Shown: one piece after another, positions 31,926 through 43,834 of the stretch
Layout of the letters: each line of letters opens with the position of its first letter
How positions within the stretch are numbered: position 1 is the stretch's first letter
DNA from: Plasmodium malariae
Lineage: Eukaryota > Apicomplexa > Aconoidasida > Haemosporida > Plasmodiidae
Reading direction: 5' to 3'
NCBI RefSeq assembly: GCF_900090045.1
Contig: NC_041775.1
Span: 372,001-436,000, forward strand
DNA length: 64,000 bases
The notes under the pieces: model-generated
Database searches by the model: none
What the model was told of the DNA's origin: nothing
Seen by the model: only the letters and a program-made list of their open reading frames with translations
Program-made: the position numbers and the translations under genes

Positions 31926-33524
31926 GGTTTTTACAAAATGTTAATAAAAAAAATTTTTAAAGAGAAAAAGTAATTATACTGTAAATTTTTAAGCAAAAAG
32001 AGATCAAGCTGCAATATAATAAGTACATATATATATTATATAAATATATGTATAATAGTATACACTTAAATTTTATAGCTTCAGCGCTCTTTGTCAAATG
32101 AACTGACAGATTTTAAAACTTAAACTTCTTTAAAAATTAAACATTTCGTAAAGTACTATATTTTTTTCTTAAATTTTTTTTTTTTTTTTTAAAAGATAAA
32201 TCTTTTTTATTTATATTCAGGGAATAAACAATTACTGTGAACATACTTTTTCGCATATTAGTACAAGTTTATATATTCATATGTGTTATATACAAATATT
32301 TAGCGGTACATTTATTTATTTATGTACATATCGATTGTTTTTTTTATTTCTGGTTAAGAAAATAACTTATATCTATATAATATAATGCCTATTCCACTAA
32401 AGTAAAAATCATCAGGATATATCGGGTGCTATATATAGTATTGTTTGCCTTAAATAGAAAATATTATGTATTTTATATATTTTGCATACTTATTTAATTT
32501 GTTTTATTTTGAAGTACAAAACGCAAGTAGCAGAAAAGTTTTATTGATGTATTTTTTTATTTTTCATATATTCCTTTTTTCTCTTATTTTTAAACGGGAT
32601 TTACAATCCTGTCATCATGTATAATTATTATATATATTTATATGTTAGAGATATATACTAATATAATCCATAAAAAAAAGAGGTTGTAAAAATATTATAT
32701 TTTTAAAATAACAAAAATTAAGATGATTAATACATTATGCATTTGTATAAAATTAGTAATAATTAAAAACAAAACAAACAAAAAATGAAAAAAGCCAAGC
32801 GGGAAATAATTAAATTTTCCTATTTTTATATACTCTGAGGAGATAATTAAAAAAAAATATATGAGAGTCAAGGGGGGTTAGGCAATGCTGATTTTTTTTT
32901 TTTTTTTTTAACATAAACAGTAAATACGTTTTTCATACTTACTAAAATTTTTGAATGTTTATTTGTTTTCTCCTGTTTTGATTTTTCATTACATATGTGT
33001 AGTAATTTATAATATGTATATATTTTTACACATATGTATGTATTATATGTATACGTATATATACTAATCTTATTGTTCCGAATTGGTGGATTGCCCTCTT
33101 ACTATTTTTCAATCCATGAGTCATTCCAAACGAACACTGACTACAGGGTGGTGGCAGGAAAAAAAAAAAAGATGTACATGCATATATAACACATGCATAT
33201 ATAACACATGCATATATAACACATACATATATAACACATACATATATAACACATACATATATAACACATACATATATAACACATACATATATAACACATA
33301 CATATATAACACATACATATATAACACATACATATATAATACATACATATATAATACATACATATATAATACATACATATATATAATACATACATTTATA
33401 TATATTATATATACATACATACATATATGTATGTATATATAATAATTTGCAGTGCAGATAACAAGGTAACCTTTTTGTTGCCTTTTTTTTTTTTTTTTAA
33501 ATAAAAGCAAAAAAGAATAATTAA
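31926..33524. other. Intergenic: RPS29 upstream, CAP-protein 3' flank
   Basis: 1.6 kb of AT-rich DNA with T runs (32163-32190, 32890-32909) and the 15-bp minisatellite listed separately. No gene seen. Confidence 0.75.
33176..33412. repeat. 15-bp minisatellite (unit ATACATATATAACAC)
   Basis: About 15 head-to-tail copies. The first three carry GCAT in place of ACAT, the middle ones are almost identical, and the last ones change AACAC to AATAC. Since 15 is a multiple of 3, four long overlapping ORFs exist here on both strands; all are repeat artefacts (Tyr/Ile/Cys or Thr/Asn only). Confidence 0.95.
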
Positions 33525-34225
33525 TTATAAAAAATGTAAGATGAGTTTTTTTTTTTTTTTTTTGTGCTTGAATTTTCGTACATCAATCATTCCTACGTTA
33601 TCCGCAAAATAACCTGCGTGAATGTTGTATAAAAAAGTGAGCAACAGCAGTAACAAAAAAAAAAAAATAAAATAATATAAAAAAAAAATTAAATTATAAA
33701 TAGTTTGCGGCATATATTTTGTACATTTTAAGCTATTAGGTAGATCATCAATTATGAAATGGAAAATTATTTGTATATAATGTAAAATTCATATATATGT
33801 TTATAATATTTTTTTTTTTTTTTTACCTGGCTTGTTAACGTTATTATCATATTTGCAAATTAAGATTCCCCTATATTTACAGCAAGCAGTGGCGCAACCG
33901 ATATGCTGCAGAGGGGGTTAATGTATATGGAAAGAAATTGATGTAACTTATTATTTTCTCGTTAATATTGTGCAAATATTTTCCTTGTTCGCTTTTTATT
34001 TATGTATATGCGCGCCTGTATATAAGCAAGTGTGTGCATGTGCACGTTAGTACATTTGCATGTTCTTTAATACCTCTGCTCCTTTCCATACAACCTTGGT
34101 AAATTCAAAAACATTTTCCCCCTTTTTAATAGGACCTAATATGGAAAAGTAACATTTAAATGTGTATTTGCACACATATTTATATGCACACGTCTATCTC
34201 ATTGTATGTGATTGTATGTATGTGC

Positions 34226-34259
<34 letters not shown>

Positions 34260-34765
34260 TTAGATCATCCTCTGCGGAACAACTTCACCAGTGGCTCATT
34301 TTTGAGGTGCCATTTGTTTCAAACGTATTAATATACTTTAATTGCGAAATGGCAATAAAAAAGAAAAGCATATACATTTCTTTTTATATAAGCATCTCCA
34401 TCAGTTTTTTTTTTAAATATATTAAAAAGTTAAGAACTTCACTAGCACCATGCCTCCATTTGTTAAAGTAACTTGAAGGCATATTATGTCTACCATTTTT
34501 TTAACTAAAAATTTCAGTTCCTTTTTTTTTTAGTTTTTTCCTTGTAATTTCTATTTTATTACCTAACTCAAAGTCATAATTATTAATGCCTTCATACCAT
34601 GAATTTACTGCTGATTCTATCTCTTCACCATTCAAAAAGTCAAAATAGTTTGTGTTTATTTGCTTAGCCGCTACAACACAGTCGGAGTTAGCTTTTATCT
34701 GTATAAATTAAATAATATATATATGACGTGATGGTGTCTCTTAATAAAGGGAATATAATTCGAAT

Positions 34766-34798
<33 letters not shown>

Positions 34799-35637
34799 AT
34801 AGTAAATTTGCATATATATCATTTATTATTAGCGTAAAAAGAACGTATGAATAAAATAATTAAATAACAAAATTCGCCTCTTCTTTTGCAGATTCTTCAA
34901 GTTGTTTACTCCTTGCAAAAAAAAAAAAAAAAAAGAAAAGCAGCAATGATGCCAATGTTATATTATCATCTTTGTAATAAAGCAAATATGCACGCATACA
35001 TAAGAGTATTCGAATATCACCTAAAAATTTATAAGTTTACCAAAGTAACGGTTTTGTGTTATGTTTAAATCTGAAATCATTGTGTCTTTCTTTAATTAAA
35101 TTTTTCTGTTCAAAATTGATGATATGTAATAAAAGAAGATTTTATTTATAATGATTCTTTTATGTTTATGTTTATAATTCTATTTTTCTTTTTATCCTAT
35201 CTTTTTTTCTTTTTTTTTTTTTTGCTTTTTATGTTTTTATCATTTTAAAAATGGGCTCTACATTAAATTTGCAAAAACTTGCATCCCTAGTTGCATAACG
35301 ACAAATGAAAAAAAGGGAAAAAAACAAAAATAGACAACTGTTCATTATTGAGAAGAAACTTAAAAAAAAAAAAAAAAAAAATTATTTTACAAAACCAACT
35401 TATTTTATTATGTTTGAATAAGAAATCATGGGCTATATATCTTAAGTTCGACTAGCAAAATGAATTGCATTTCTCGTATATATGTATTTATATACATTTA
35501 TAAATGTATGCGTAGATATAGATATATACGTACATACATAGAGTAAGTTAAAAAAAGTGCAGTTCTCAGTTCACCTATTAGTCATACAAAATATGATATT
35601 CTTCATTCGTTAAGTCAATAAAACGTGTTATTATCCC
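33525..35637 (-). CDS. CAP-domain (CRISP/SCP/PR-1 superfamily) protein, seven or more exons, N-terminus unresolved
   Basis: Six exons join in phase with GT-AG borders: 35070-35041, 34911-34869, 34698-34563, 34135-34074, 33905-33827 and 33613-33525. They read RFKHNTKPLLW or LFKHNTKPLLW, then SKQLEESAKEEANF, then a block with SDCVVAAK and VNSWYEGINNYDFEL, then GPIKKGENVFEFTKVVWKGAE, then HIGCATACCKYRGILICKYD and NNVNKPG, and end YFADNVGMIDVRKFKHK plus a basic tail. This is the CAP order: core helix, WYxExxxYDF, H-F-T-Q-V-V-W strand, GCAxxxC and CxYxPxG. A probable earlier exon, 35637-35588 (FIDLTNEEYHI), joins with a GTATGA donor. A hydrophobic leader-like ORF with ATG at 35856 may be the secretion signal, but its join does not keep phase. 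CAP proteins are usually secreted. The metal/catalytic His of the VVW strand is absent. Confidence 0.8.
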
Positions 35638-36355
35638 CTTACGTTACTTTATTTGTTAATTATCCGTATCGTCTTTTTTTTTTTTTTTTTTTTTTTTTCC
35701 CCACATATTGTACATACATTCAAAAATAAGAACGAGAAAAAAAAAAAAATAGAAAATAGAAATAGAAATTGAAATAGACGTGGAAATAGAAAATGCGATA
35801 GAGATGGAAGATAGATGAGAAAAATATTTCTTATCCTTTTCTTCCCTTTTTACCATGTTGCTTATGAATAACACTTGTAATCGCCAGTAGTTTTTTTCCC
35901 CTCCCCGTGGTTCTATTGACAACGTAAGAATAAACGTATTTCTTTATAAAAAATAGTTTTAAAGAATTGTTTTATTATATACACACACCTTCCTAGTGTC
36001 TTAAGTTATTTTGCTATTATCTCGTTTATTTCTTTTTTTTTTTTTTTATACATAAAAAAAAAAAAAAAAAAAAGAGGAACGCATTATTTACATTTAACAA
36101 TGTAATAAATATAATTTTTCATAAATTCATGATAAAAGGGTGAATTATAAAAATAAAAAAAATCTAAATTTTGTTTATAAAGATGGTCTCATGTTATATG
36201 TATGCATATATATACCAGATATTTAATTAAGAAATTTTATACATTTTGTTAATTATAAAAGCGTGAGAAGGTGTTGTCTAACTCTCGGCATAAGTATATA
36301 TGGAGGTATTTTTTTTTTTTTTTTTTTGCTAAGAAATTCCAAAAGTTTTTCTATT
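35638..36355. other. CAP gene 5' flank / ATP synthase c 3' flank
   Basis: AT-rich, with T/A runs at 35675-35698, 36030-36073 and 36308-36327. It may contain the first exon of the CAP gene: a hydrophobic stretch on the minus strand at about 35700-35860, ISISISIFYFFFFLVLIF, preceded by MVKREEKDKK. Confidence 0.5.
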
Positions 36356-37654
36356 TTATGAATATAATAAAACAGCGCTCATTAGGACACAAATAATACC
36401 TATTCAGAGAAAAAAAAGGGGAAAAAAAATAAAATAATAAAACAAAAATATGAAAAAACAAGTACACGGGTGACGCAAAACTGATAAAATCATGGTGCTC
36501 TAAATGTAAAATTTAATCCAAAAAAAAAAACAGCGAAAGAAATTTACCCAAAAACTCTAAAAATCCCATTCCAATTAAGGTGTAAGTAAATAGTTCGTCC
36601 TTTATTGATGGGTTCCTACTAGTACCTAGCACCAAAGCAGAAAATAAATTTCCTATACCTTGAGCAACCTGAAAAAACATTTTTTGAAAGTAGTTCATTA
36701 TTTTCATATTTTAAAAAGATTTCGTACATAATATGTAACATTTAACTTGTGTTTCATTTGTATTTAATTCGTATTTATTCTTCCTTTTCTTCTTTATTTG
36801 TTATATTCATTATGCTATTCCTTTTTTCTTATTTGTTCTTCCTTACCCCTCCTACTGACATTAGCGCAATTGCTGCTGATAAACTTGCTATCCCGCTGTC
36901 ATGTCTAACGCCTGATTTGTGGTTAATACAACTGTTGTCTTCTTTCTTAAAAGAGAAAAAAAATGTAAAGAAGTTCATACAAACATTTTCATACAAACGC
37001 ATGGGAAAGGCATACACATGAACCAATACATACACGTCAATAAATATGTAAATATATTTATATATATATATATATATATGAACACTCATGATAATATGTA
37101 CAAGTAAACTGACTCAAAAAATTGCAATAACACAAATGCAATAGCACACTAATTAACACACATGCATAAACATTGAGAAGAACACAAAATGGTGCATAAT
37201 TACTTCCTCACCCCTCCAAAAAAAAAAAAAAAATTTTAAATTTATATCCCGCATGAAGTAACATTTCGCGGTTATTTACATAGACATATTATGTGTGTAT
37301 ATATATATATATATATAAATATATCATATGACAAAAAAAAAAAAAAATTTATAATTTTTTTCATTGATTTTTTTTTTTTTTTTGTTGTTGTTTCATTTTA
37401 TATATATTTTAAAAAAAAATTACTTGAAGAAGAGCGCTGCAATTTGAATGGTTAATTGTTTTACTTATAAAAGGTGAGGTATGATAGTACCTAAAAAAGT
37501 TATTAATTCTGTTTAGGTCACTACAAAAGGAGGTACTTCCACCCCTTGTTAAAAAATTTCTGTTTCCTACAAAACATCCTGTACTCAAAAATGAGCTTTT
37601 CAGCTTGAAATTTTGAAAAAGGGACGAATTTAAAGTATTGAAGAACTTGTTCAT
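36356..37654 (-). CDS. Mitochondrial ATP synthase subunit c, four exons
   Basis: A 164-residue precursor of the membrane c-ring subunit of the mitochondrial F1Fo-ATP synthase, in exons 37654-37424, 36945-36847, 36668-36548 and 36399-36356. The exons have 231+99+121+44 nt, and all junctions are GT-AG and in phase. Exon 1 (77 residues, MNKFFNTLNSSLFQNFKLKS ...) is basic, Ser/Asn-rich and free of acidic patches until late, so it is a mitochondrial presequence. Exon 2 gives helix 1, GIASLSAAIALMSVGG. Exon 3 carries the family loop VAQGIGNLFSALVLGTSRNP and helix 2 TLIGMGFLEFLG with the proton-binding Glu. Exon 4 ends GIICVLMSAVLLYS. The RNP loop (SRNPS) and the helix-2 carboxylate are both conserved, so it should be functional. 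Mature length (about 75) is normal. Confidence 0.95.
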
Positions 37655-37679
37655 TTTGAGGCAAAAAAAAAAAAAATAA

Positions 37680-37860
37680 TAATAAAAGAGAATAAAAGAA
37701 TGGATGAATAAACTGAAGAATGAACTGAAGAATGAATAGAAGAATGGATAGATGAATGAATAGAAGAATGAATAGAAGAATGAATAGAAGGATGCATAGA
37801 AGAATGAATAGAAGGATGCATAGAAGAACGAATAGCAGAATAGAGTACACAATAAATTGA
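37680..37860. repeat. GAATGAATAGAA-type degenerate tandem repeat
   Basis: Imperfect 8-12 bp units (GAATGAATAGAA, GGATGGATAGAT, GGATGCATAGAA) just upstream of the ATP synthase c start. The minus-strand Ser/Phe/His-rich ORFs across it are artefacts. Confidence 0.85.
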
Positions 37861-38799
37861 GGAATAAATTTGGGAAAAAATTACCAAATAACAAGTTAAA
37901 TAAATTAAGGAGTAAATGAATGAATGGATGAGAAAAAAATTAATTAAAAAGGCTTGTCATACATTTGAACATTAATATGTACTTATTACATGTGTATATA
38001 TGCATATATAGTTCACTTTAAATAATTTTCTCGTGTATATTCAACTTTTTTCTTAATTTTCAAGGGTGTAAATGGGAATATAAATATAATAGAGTATGAT
38101 ACAATATAATACAATACAATGCACTAATACAGAGTTCCATTTTCTCTCAATGAAATTAAAAAAAAAAAAAAAGAAAAAAAAAAAGGATGAAATATGGATG
38201 TGTTATATTATTTATGCGTATTTCGATTTTTCCATAGAGAACGCTAAAAATTAAATATACGCATATTAGGATATCTACACGTGGAAAAATTTTTTTTTTT
38301 TATAAGCACTAAGAAATGCATGTACATAAAAAAGAAAGCACTGAACTACAAATAAAAAAAAAATATATATATAAAAATTATTTACGTATATGTATATGTA
38401 CAAACTGAATTCAATGAAAAGAATTAAATAAAACACTTCAATTTTTACCACTTTACGCTTTACATTTTACGTTTTACTTTTTAAGTTTTACATCATACGT
38501 ATCACAGGGTTTTCTTATGTATATATTCACTACTCTTTCACCATTTATGTGCTTGGCATTTTCCTCATCTTCTAATTTTTTTTTTTTTTTGCAATGTATT
38601 TTTGATTTTACATATAAGAACTAAATATGTTCTACTACAGTTGTTCACATGTAAAATATATATGACATACATGTATGAGTAATATGTACATTTATACGTA
38701 TATATAAGTGTTTACTTGTGTACGTACGTATGTTCATCTTAGTGTTTATGTACTTATACTTATTTTATGTATGTATAAATAAGCCAAAAAGGTAAACAA

Positions 38800-39120
38800 A
38801 AATAAAATAAAGCAAAATATAGCAAAATATAGCAAATTATAGCAAAATATAGCAAATTATAGCAAAATAAAGCAAAATATAGCAAATTATAGCAAAATAT
38901 AGCAAAATATAGCAAATATAGCAAAATATAGTAAAATATAGTAAAATATAGCAAAATATAGCAAAATATAGTAAAATATAGCAAAATATAGCAAAATATA
39001 ACAAAATACAGTAAAATATAGCAAAATATAGCAAAATACAGTAAAATATAGCAAATTATAGCAAATTGTAGCAAAATATAGCAAAATACAGTAAAATAAA
39101 ACAAGATATAACAAAATAAA
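38800..39120. repeat. 10-bp tandem repeat (AGCAAAATAT and variants)
   Basis: About 32 consecutive 10-bp units: AGCAAAATAT, AGCAAATTAT, AGTAAAATAT, AGCAAAATAC. A nine-base unit near 38910 changes the register once. The strand is purely purine-rich apart from the C/T positions. It lies about 1 kb upstream of the importin start. Confidence 0.95.
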
Positions 39121-40114
39121 GGAAAGTAGTAAATTTTACCTTTTTTATTTGAATGAGAACAATGTAAGAGTACAAAAAAAAAAAAATGGGTAAAATGAAC
39201 CAGTTCCATATTTCGTAAAATATTCAAGGCGTATATTTTAAATTATATAAATAGAATAAAGGAAGATTTGTGATCATGTATGAACAAAAATATACGTAGA
39301 AAGGAAGTGAAAAATTATGCATACCAAAAGAACGTATAAAAAACATTGAACTTTTTCCATATTACCTATAACGTTTATTACACATTGCATATAACATTTT
39401 TTTTTTCTTCTTTTTTTCAACCAACCTTAGGGTTCATTAAATGAAAAAGAAAAATATATTCATTTGCGCTTATTTATGAACCATCCCTTCATAGTACATA
39501 CATACATACACACGCCCATATGCATACACAAACCCATACATAAATCCATATACACACATACACATGTATGTTTATGTATTCGCGTGAAACACTATTATTA
39601 TTGCTTATTAATATACGTGCATGTTGGCTTTCTTTTACGAAACTAGCCCTTTATTTTGCCATACATTTCCCTACTCCCATTTCATATAGTAATATGCATT
39701 TATCTCTTTTCAAAATTTTTCTTTCTATTAAAGATATTTATGTATGCACATATTTTCTTCTTAAAAAGTGCGACACAAATTAAATTGTTCATCAGAGTTT
39801 AATACGATCAAGAGAAAATAAAAGAACGCTCGAATTTTTGCTACATTACTTGGGCGCAACGTACGAAAATAAGTGCATACCGTATATTTTGTGCACACAT
39901 AAATATATATATATACATACATACGTACATCCATCCATACATATGCACATTATTTGCGTACGCATAGAACTTACACATAGCACTCACATAAACATAAAGG
40001 AAACCCAGACGGCGTCTGTACACACCCCATAGAACTTGTACCCCTGTAACCCAAAGGTTAAAATTTTCTTCGTATATATTATTTTCATCTGAACACGCAA
40101 GAAAACTTAGCACA

Positions 40115-43100
40115 ATGAACAATATTCTGAGTACAGAAAAGTTGTGTGAGATGTTGGAAGGATCAATAAGTGCGTCAAAAGAAAAAAGGACGGCATGCGA
40201 AGAATATTTAAAGCAAGTTACCAAAGTAGATGGATATATACATGTAATTCTAAATATTGTTAAAAGTATTAATATAATAGATGATAATATTAGAGTATCA
40301 GCTTCCATTTTTTTAAAAAATAGTATTAAAAATAATTATGATGCACTTAAGAAAGAAGATATATGCACTCTAACTAAAGACATATATGAAAGTTTGTTAT
40401 ACCTAGAAATGAAAGATAAACAATTATACACGCAGTTGTTTGAGATAATGAAAATATTAATTCATAATTATTTTTCTGAAATATTTCCTATACTAGACCA
40501 TATATTAAACGATATAAATCAACGAAAAGATATGAGAAAATTATATGTAAGTTTATATTGTTTGAAATTAATTTTTAAAAAGTTAAAAATTAAAAAAAAA
40601 GAAAATAATGAGTTATATACAGAAATTTTAAATAAATATTTTTATCCTATAATAAATTGCTTATGTGATTTAAGTTCACTTGACATAAATAATAATGATG
40701 TCAGTGAAATATTAAGTATTATTTGTAAAATATATTATTATGTAAATGATAGTTTTTTAATTAAAGAAGTTATTATATTAGAATATATGGATAACTATTT
40801 TAGTTTATTTGATTTTATTTTAAAAAATGAAATAGTCCTTACAAATTATGTGGATGATGAAAATTATATGAAGAAATTACCGCAGTTTAAATGCAAACGA
40901 AATGTTCTTGATATAATAACTCGACTTTTTTCAAGATATGTAAATACAAATTACAACAAATTTAACAGTGCCATTACGGAAAAGTTTTGTGATAACTTTT
41001 TAAATAAATGGTTATGCCCCTTCTTTGAAGATTTTATTATCATACTTCAAAGGTATCATAAGAATAAAAAAACATTAACAGATGAATGTTTAGTCTATAT
41101 ATTACAAGGCTTATCATATGGAGTAGAAAATGCAATGATATATAAAAATTATATAAAAAACAATTTCGACTTTTTAGTAAGAAACATAATATTTCCACTA
41201 CTATGTTATAATGACGAAGATATTGAAAAATTGCTTTATGATGAATACGATTACACAATGAATATATTTAACACTTACGTTGTAGAAGATAAAAAAGTAA
41301 GTGCTACATCGTTTATAAAAGATTTAACAAGATATAGAGGAGTAAAACATATATCAGATCTTTTCCTCTTATGTGAAAATATTATAACTACGTATAATCA
41401 AAATTATAATATTATATATAGCACGAACAGTAGTACTAATGACATTACTGCTATGCATGCCGAGCCAAGCAGTGATATGTTAGAACATCTACTACATAAC
41501 GATTTTTGTAAATATAAATATGGAGCATTAAAAATACTGGAATGCTTATATAGTAGGTTATGTGATAAAAAAAGAAATATGAACATTGAACATTTTTTAA
41601 AAACTTTTGTTGAAAATGATTTAAATAGTCCCAATTATTTACTCTGTTATCAATCTATTGTAACATATTGCTGTTTTATAAAAAAGGTACAACATTTTAA
41701 TGATATCAATGGATTGATACATAACTACGAAATAGTGTTAAATCATATGAGCAGCTCGAGTTTGTTCATACGAGTAACAAGTGCGTCTTATATTAAAAAA
41801 TTCTTTAAAATTAAAAATGACTATTTGAAAAATGCAATTATTAAAACAATACCTATATTAATTGAACGCTTATTAAATGTTATCAAGGAAGTCAAGTGCG
41901 AATATATCGTTATGACATTAGATAACTTAGCATACAATTTTAAGGATCATATTACTCCGTATGTAAACGATGTGGTAATAGCCTTGTGTACTAGTTTTGT
42001 ATTTTTAGTTAATAAGAAAGATATAGAGGAAAATCAAAACAATTCATTAGAATCTAATATACGATATAACGGAACAACTAGTCCATACAACATGATGAGT
42101 GAAAATTCGTTAATAAAACAAAAGTATGGATCAAATAATGACAATAGCAAGAATGAAAAGAAGAAAAATGAAAATGATGACTTAGATATCAATTCAGTTA
42201 TTTTGTCAATATTAACAGCTATATTAAGTCTTCTCGATTCCGTGGATGAAGGAAATAAGGAACAGATATACAAAAATACCATATCCTATTTATATGTAGT
42301 AGTAGACGAAACGTTCAAATCGCCCTCTATCGATTATTTAGAGGAAGCCTTGTCCCTCTTAACTAACATAACATTCTACCTAGATATAGATGAACAAGTG
42401 TATATGCGATTTGAAAAATTATATGATATATTTTATTTTAACACAGATGAAAATTTAAAAATACAAGAACTGAACATGATTAGAAGCAATCCACAGTTAA
42501 TACTAAGTACCGAATTGATTGTTACAGATAAAAATACAGATGCATATTTTTATGATTTTATATTTGATTTATCCTTTTCTATAGGAGTGTTTGACAATAT
42601 TATTTCTAAAGCGACTGAATATTTTATTAACATGTATAGTGAAAGGTACTATATGAAATATATACATATGATATATAGATTAGGTATATTTGCATTACAT
42701 TCTAAAATTGTCAAAAGTAGTTGTAAATTATTTTTTATCCTATTTGAAGCAACTGTTAAGATAAGAGGAGTTGATGAACTTATCATTCCTGTGTTAACTG
42801 CATTTTCTATGAAACTTTTTAAACATGATGAAATATATACCATGAAGAATCAGTTGAAAAAAGAATCCATGGAAAATAATGATGTTGATGACAACAGTGT
42901 ATGTAGTGAATTTGACGAAGACATATTAAGTAAAACAAGTATTGAATATATTAAAAAATTATTTTATTCTATTATTATATACGATGTAGAGAAATTTTTT
43001 CTTTTTTTCAATAATATGAATAAAACTAATTATATTTTATTATTTTTGTCTAATTTAACCGATGTAAAAATTAACAGTACGAGGAAATTGTATATACTAG

Positions 43101-43834
43101 CTATGAGTACAATCCTAGATAACATACATAACACCTCCATTAGTAGACACATAAATGAAGTTAACTCTTTTATTTTGAATTTAGTTAATGTAGCAAATGT
43201 ATATTATGAAAATAAAAATTCAAAAGAATCAACTGAAAAATCATTTGATTCAGAAACTGCATCAGCTGATGAAAATAGTGAGGTAGACATTGATGAAAAT
43301 GAGGATGCCACTAACGAAAAGGCTTTTAAGCTAATTAAAACTATAGAAGCTCTGGAAAAGAAAAATGACTTAGGAATTAAACTAAAGAACAATGTTTCCC
43401 TTGAAAACTTAGACAGCGTTTCGAGGGAAAGCGAACACATGAACACGTACAATAAAAACAACGTGAATAATGACAACATCGTGGAGAATAATGATAATTG
43501 TGATGGTAAGAAAGGTCTTTATAATGACAATAACAGCAGTGCGAAGAATTTTAACAAACAAATAGAAAGGCATCTTAACGAAGAGGAGGATGACCAAGAT
43601 GACGATGATGATGATGATGATGCTTACTACGATTATGACGACTGCTCAGACTACAGTAATGAAGATTATAGAAAGGGATTTTTTGACGATATTAACGCCC
43701 TTAAAATTCTGTACGACACAACAGCAAACTTTTACAATAAATATGAAAATATATACAATAACGATATATTGGGTAAGATTAAGTATTTAGTGGACGCTGA
43801 CCTGAGCACACAGCTACAGGAGCAGACAAACTGA
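40115..43834 (+). CDS. Importin-beta family transport receptor (importin-7/8-like)
   Basis: A 1239-residue single-exon karyopherin. Residues about 5-110 fit the importin N-terminal (Ran-binding) domain: LCEMLEGSISASKEKRTACE, then EYLKQV, then DNIRVSASIFLKNSIKNNY, the usual A-x-x-F/L-K-N-x-I/V pattern. The rest is a chain of HEAT-like helical pairs (for example LSIICKIYYYVNDSFL, ILECLYSRLCDKKRNM, VILSILTAILSLLDSV). Near the C-terminus is an acidic run, EEDDQDDDDDDDDAYYDYDD (about 1154-1173), as in importin-7, where it aids binding of basic cargo such as ribosomal proteins and histones. Such receptors shuttle through nuclear pores under RanGTP control. Length is close to the importin-7 norm of about 1040 plus Asn-rich inserts. 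The assignment to importin-7 rather than 8 or CSE1 rests on overall look and remembered synteny. Confidence 0.82.
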   Translation: MNNILSTEKLCEMLEGSISASKEKRTACEEYLKQVTKVDGYIHVILNIVKSINIIDDNIRVSASIFLKNSIKNNYDALKKEDICTLTKDIYESLLYLEMKDKQLYTQLFEIMKILIHNYFSEIFPILDHILNDINQRKDMRKLYVSLYCLKLIFKKLKIKKKENNELYTEILNKYFYPIINCLCDLSSLDINNNDVSEILSIICKIYYYVNDSFLIKEVIILEYMDNYFSLFDFILKNEIVLTNYVDDENYMKKLPQFKCKRNVLDIITRLFSRYVNTNYNKFNSAITEKFCDNFLNKWLCPFFEDFIIILQRYHKNKKTLTDECLVYILQGLSYGVENAMIYKNYIKNNFDFLVRNIIFPLLCYNDEDIEKLLYDEYDYTMNIFNTYVVEDKKVSATSFIKDLTRYRGVKHISDLFLLCENIITTYNQNYNIIYSTNSSTNDITAMHAEPSSDMLEHLLHNDFCKYKYGALKILECLYSRLCDKKRNMNIEHFLKTFVENDLNSPNYLLCYQSIVTYCCFIKKVQHFNDINGLIHNYEIVLNHMSSSSLFIRVTSASYIKKFFKIKNDYLKNAIIKTIPILIERLLNVIKEVKCEYIVMTLDNLAYNFKDHITPYVNDVVIALCTSFVFLVNKKDIEENQNNSLESNIRYNGTTSPYNMMSENSLIKQKYGSNNDNSKNEKKKNENDDLDINSVILSILTAILSLLDSVDEGNKEQIYKNTISYLYVVVDETFKSPSIDYLEEALSLLTNITFYLDIDEQVYMRFEKLYDIFYFNTDENLKIQELNMIRSNPQLILSTELIVTDKNTDAYFYDFIFDLSFSIGVFDNIISKATEYFINMYSERYYMKYIHMIYRLGIFALHSKIVKSSCKLFFILFEATVKIRGVDELIIPVLTAFSMKLFKHDEIYTMKNQLKKESMENNDVDDNSVCSEFDEDILSKTSIEYIKKLFYSIIIYDVEKFFLFFNNMNKTNYILLFLSNLTDVKINSTRKLYILAMSTILDNIHNTSISRHINEVNSFILNLVNVANVYYENKNSKESTEKSFDSETASADENSEVDIDENEDATNEKAFKLIKTIEALEKKNDLGIKLKNNVSLENLDSVSRESEHMNTYNKNNVNNDNIVENNDNCDGKKGLYNDNNSSAKNFNKQIERHLNEEEDDQDDDDDDDDAYYDYDDCSDYSNEDYRKGFFDDINALKILYDTTANFYNKYENIYNNDILGKIKYLVDADLSTQLQEQTN

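Larger units (their letters stand above)
37655..40114. other. Divergent intergenic: ATP synthase c (-) and importin (+) promoters
   Basis: 2.5 kb between divergent starts. It contains two repeat arrays (listed separately), poly(A) at 38158-38184 and short TA tracts. ATG-initiated ORFs here are all repeat-derived. No gene seen. Confidence 0.75.

Noticed and set aside
33026..33510. Five overlapping Tyr/Cys/Ile or Tyr/Asn/Thr ORFs on both strands
   Set aside because: All are translations of the 15-bp minisatellite; no non-repeat protein is attached.
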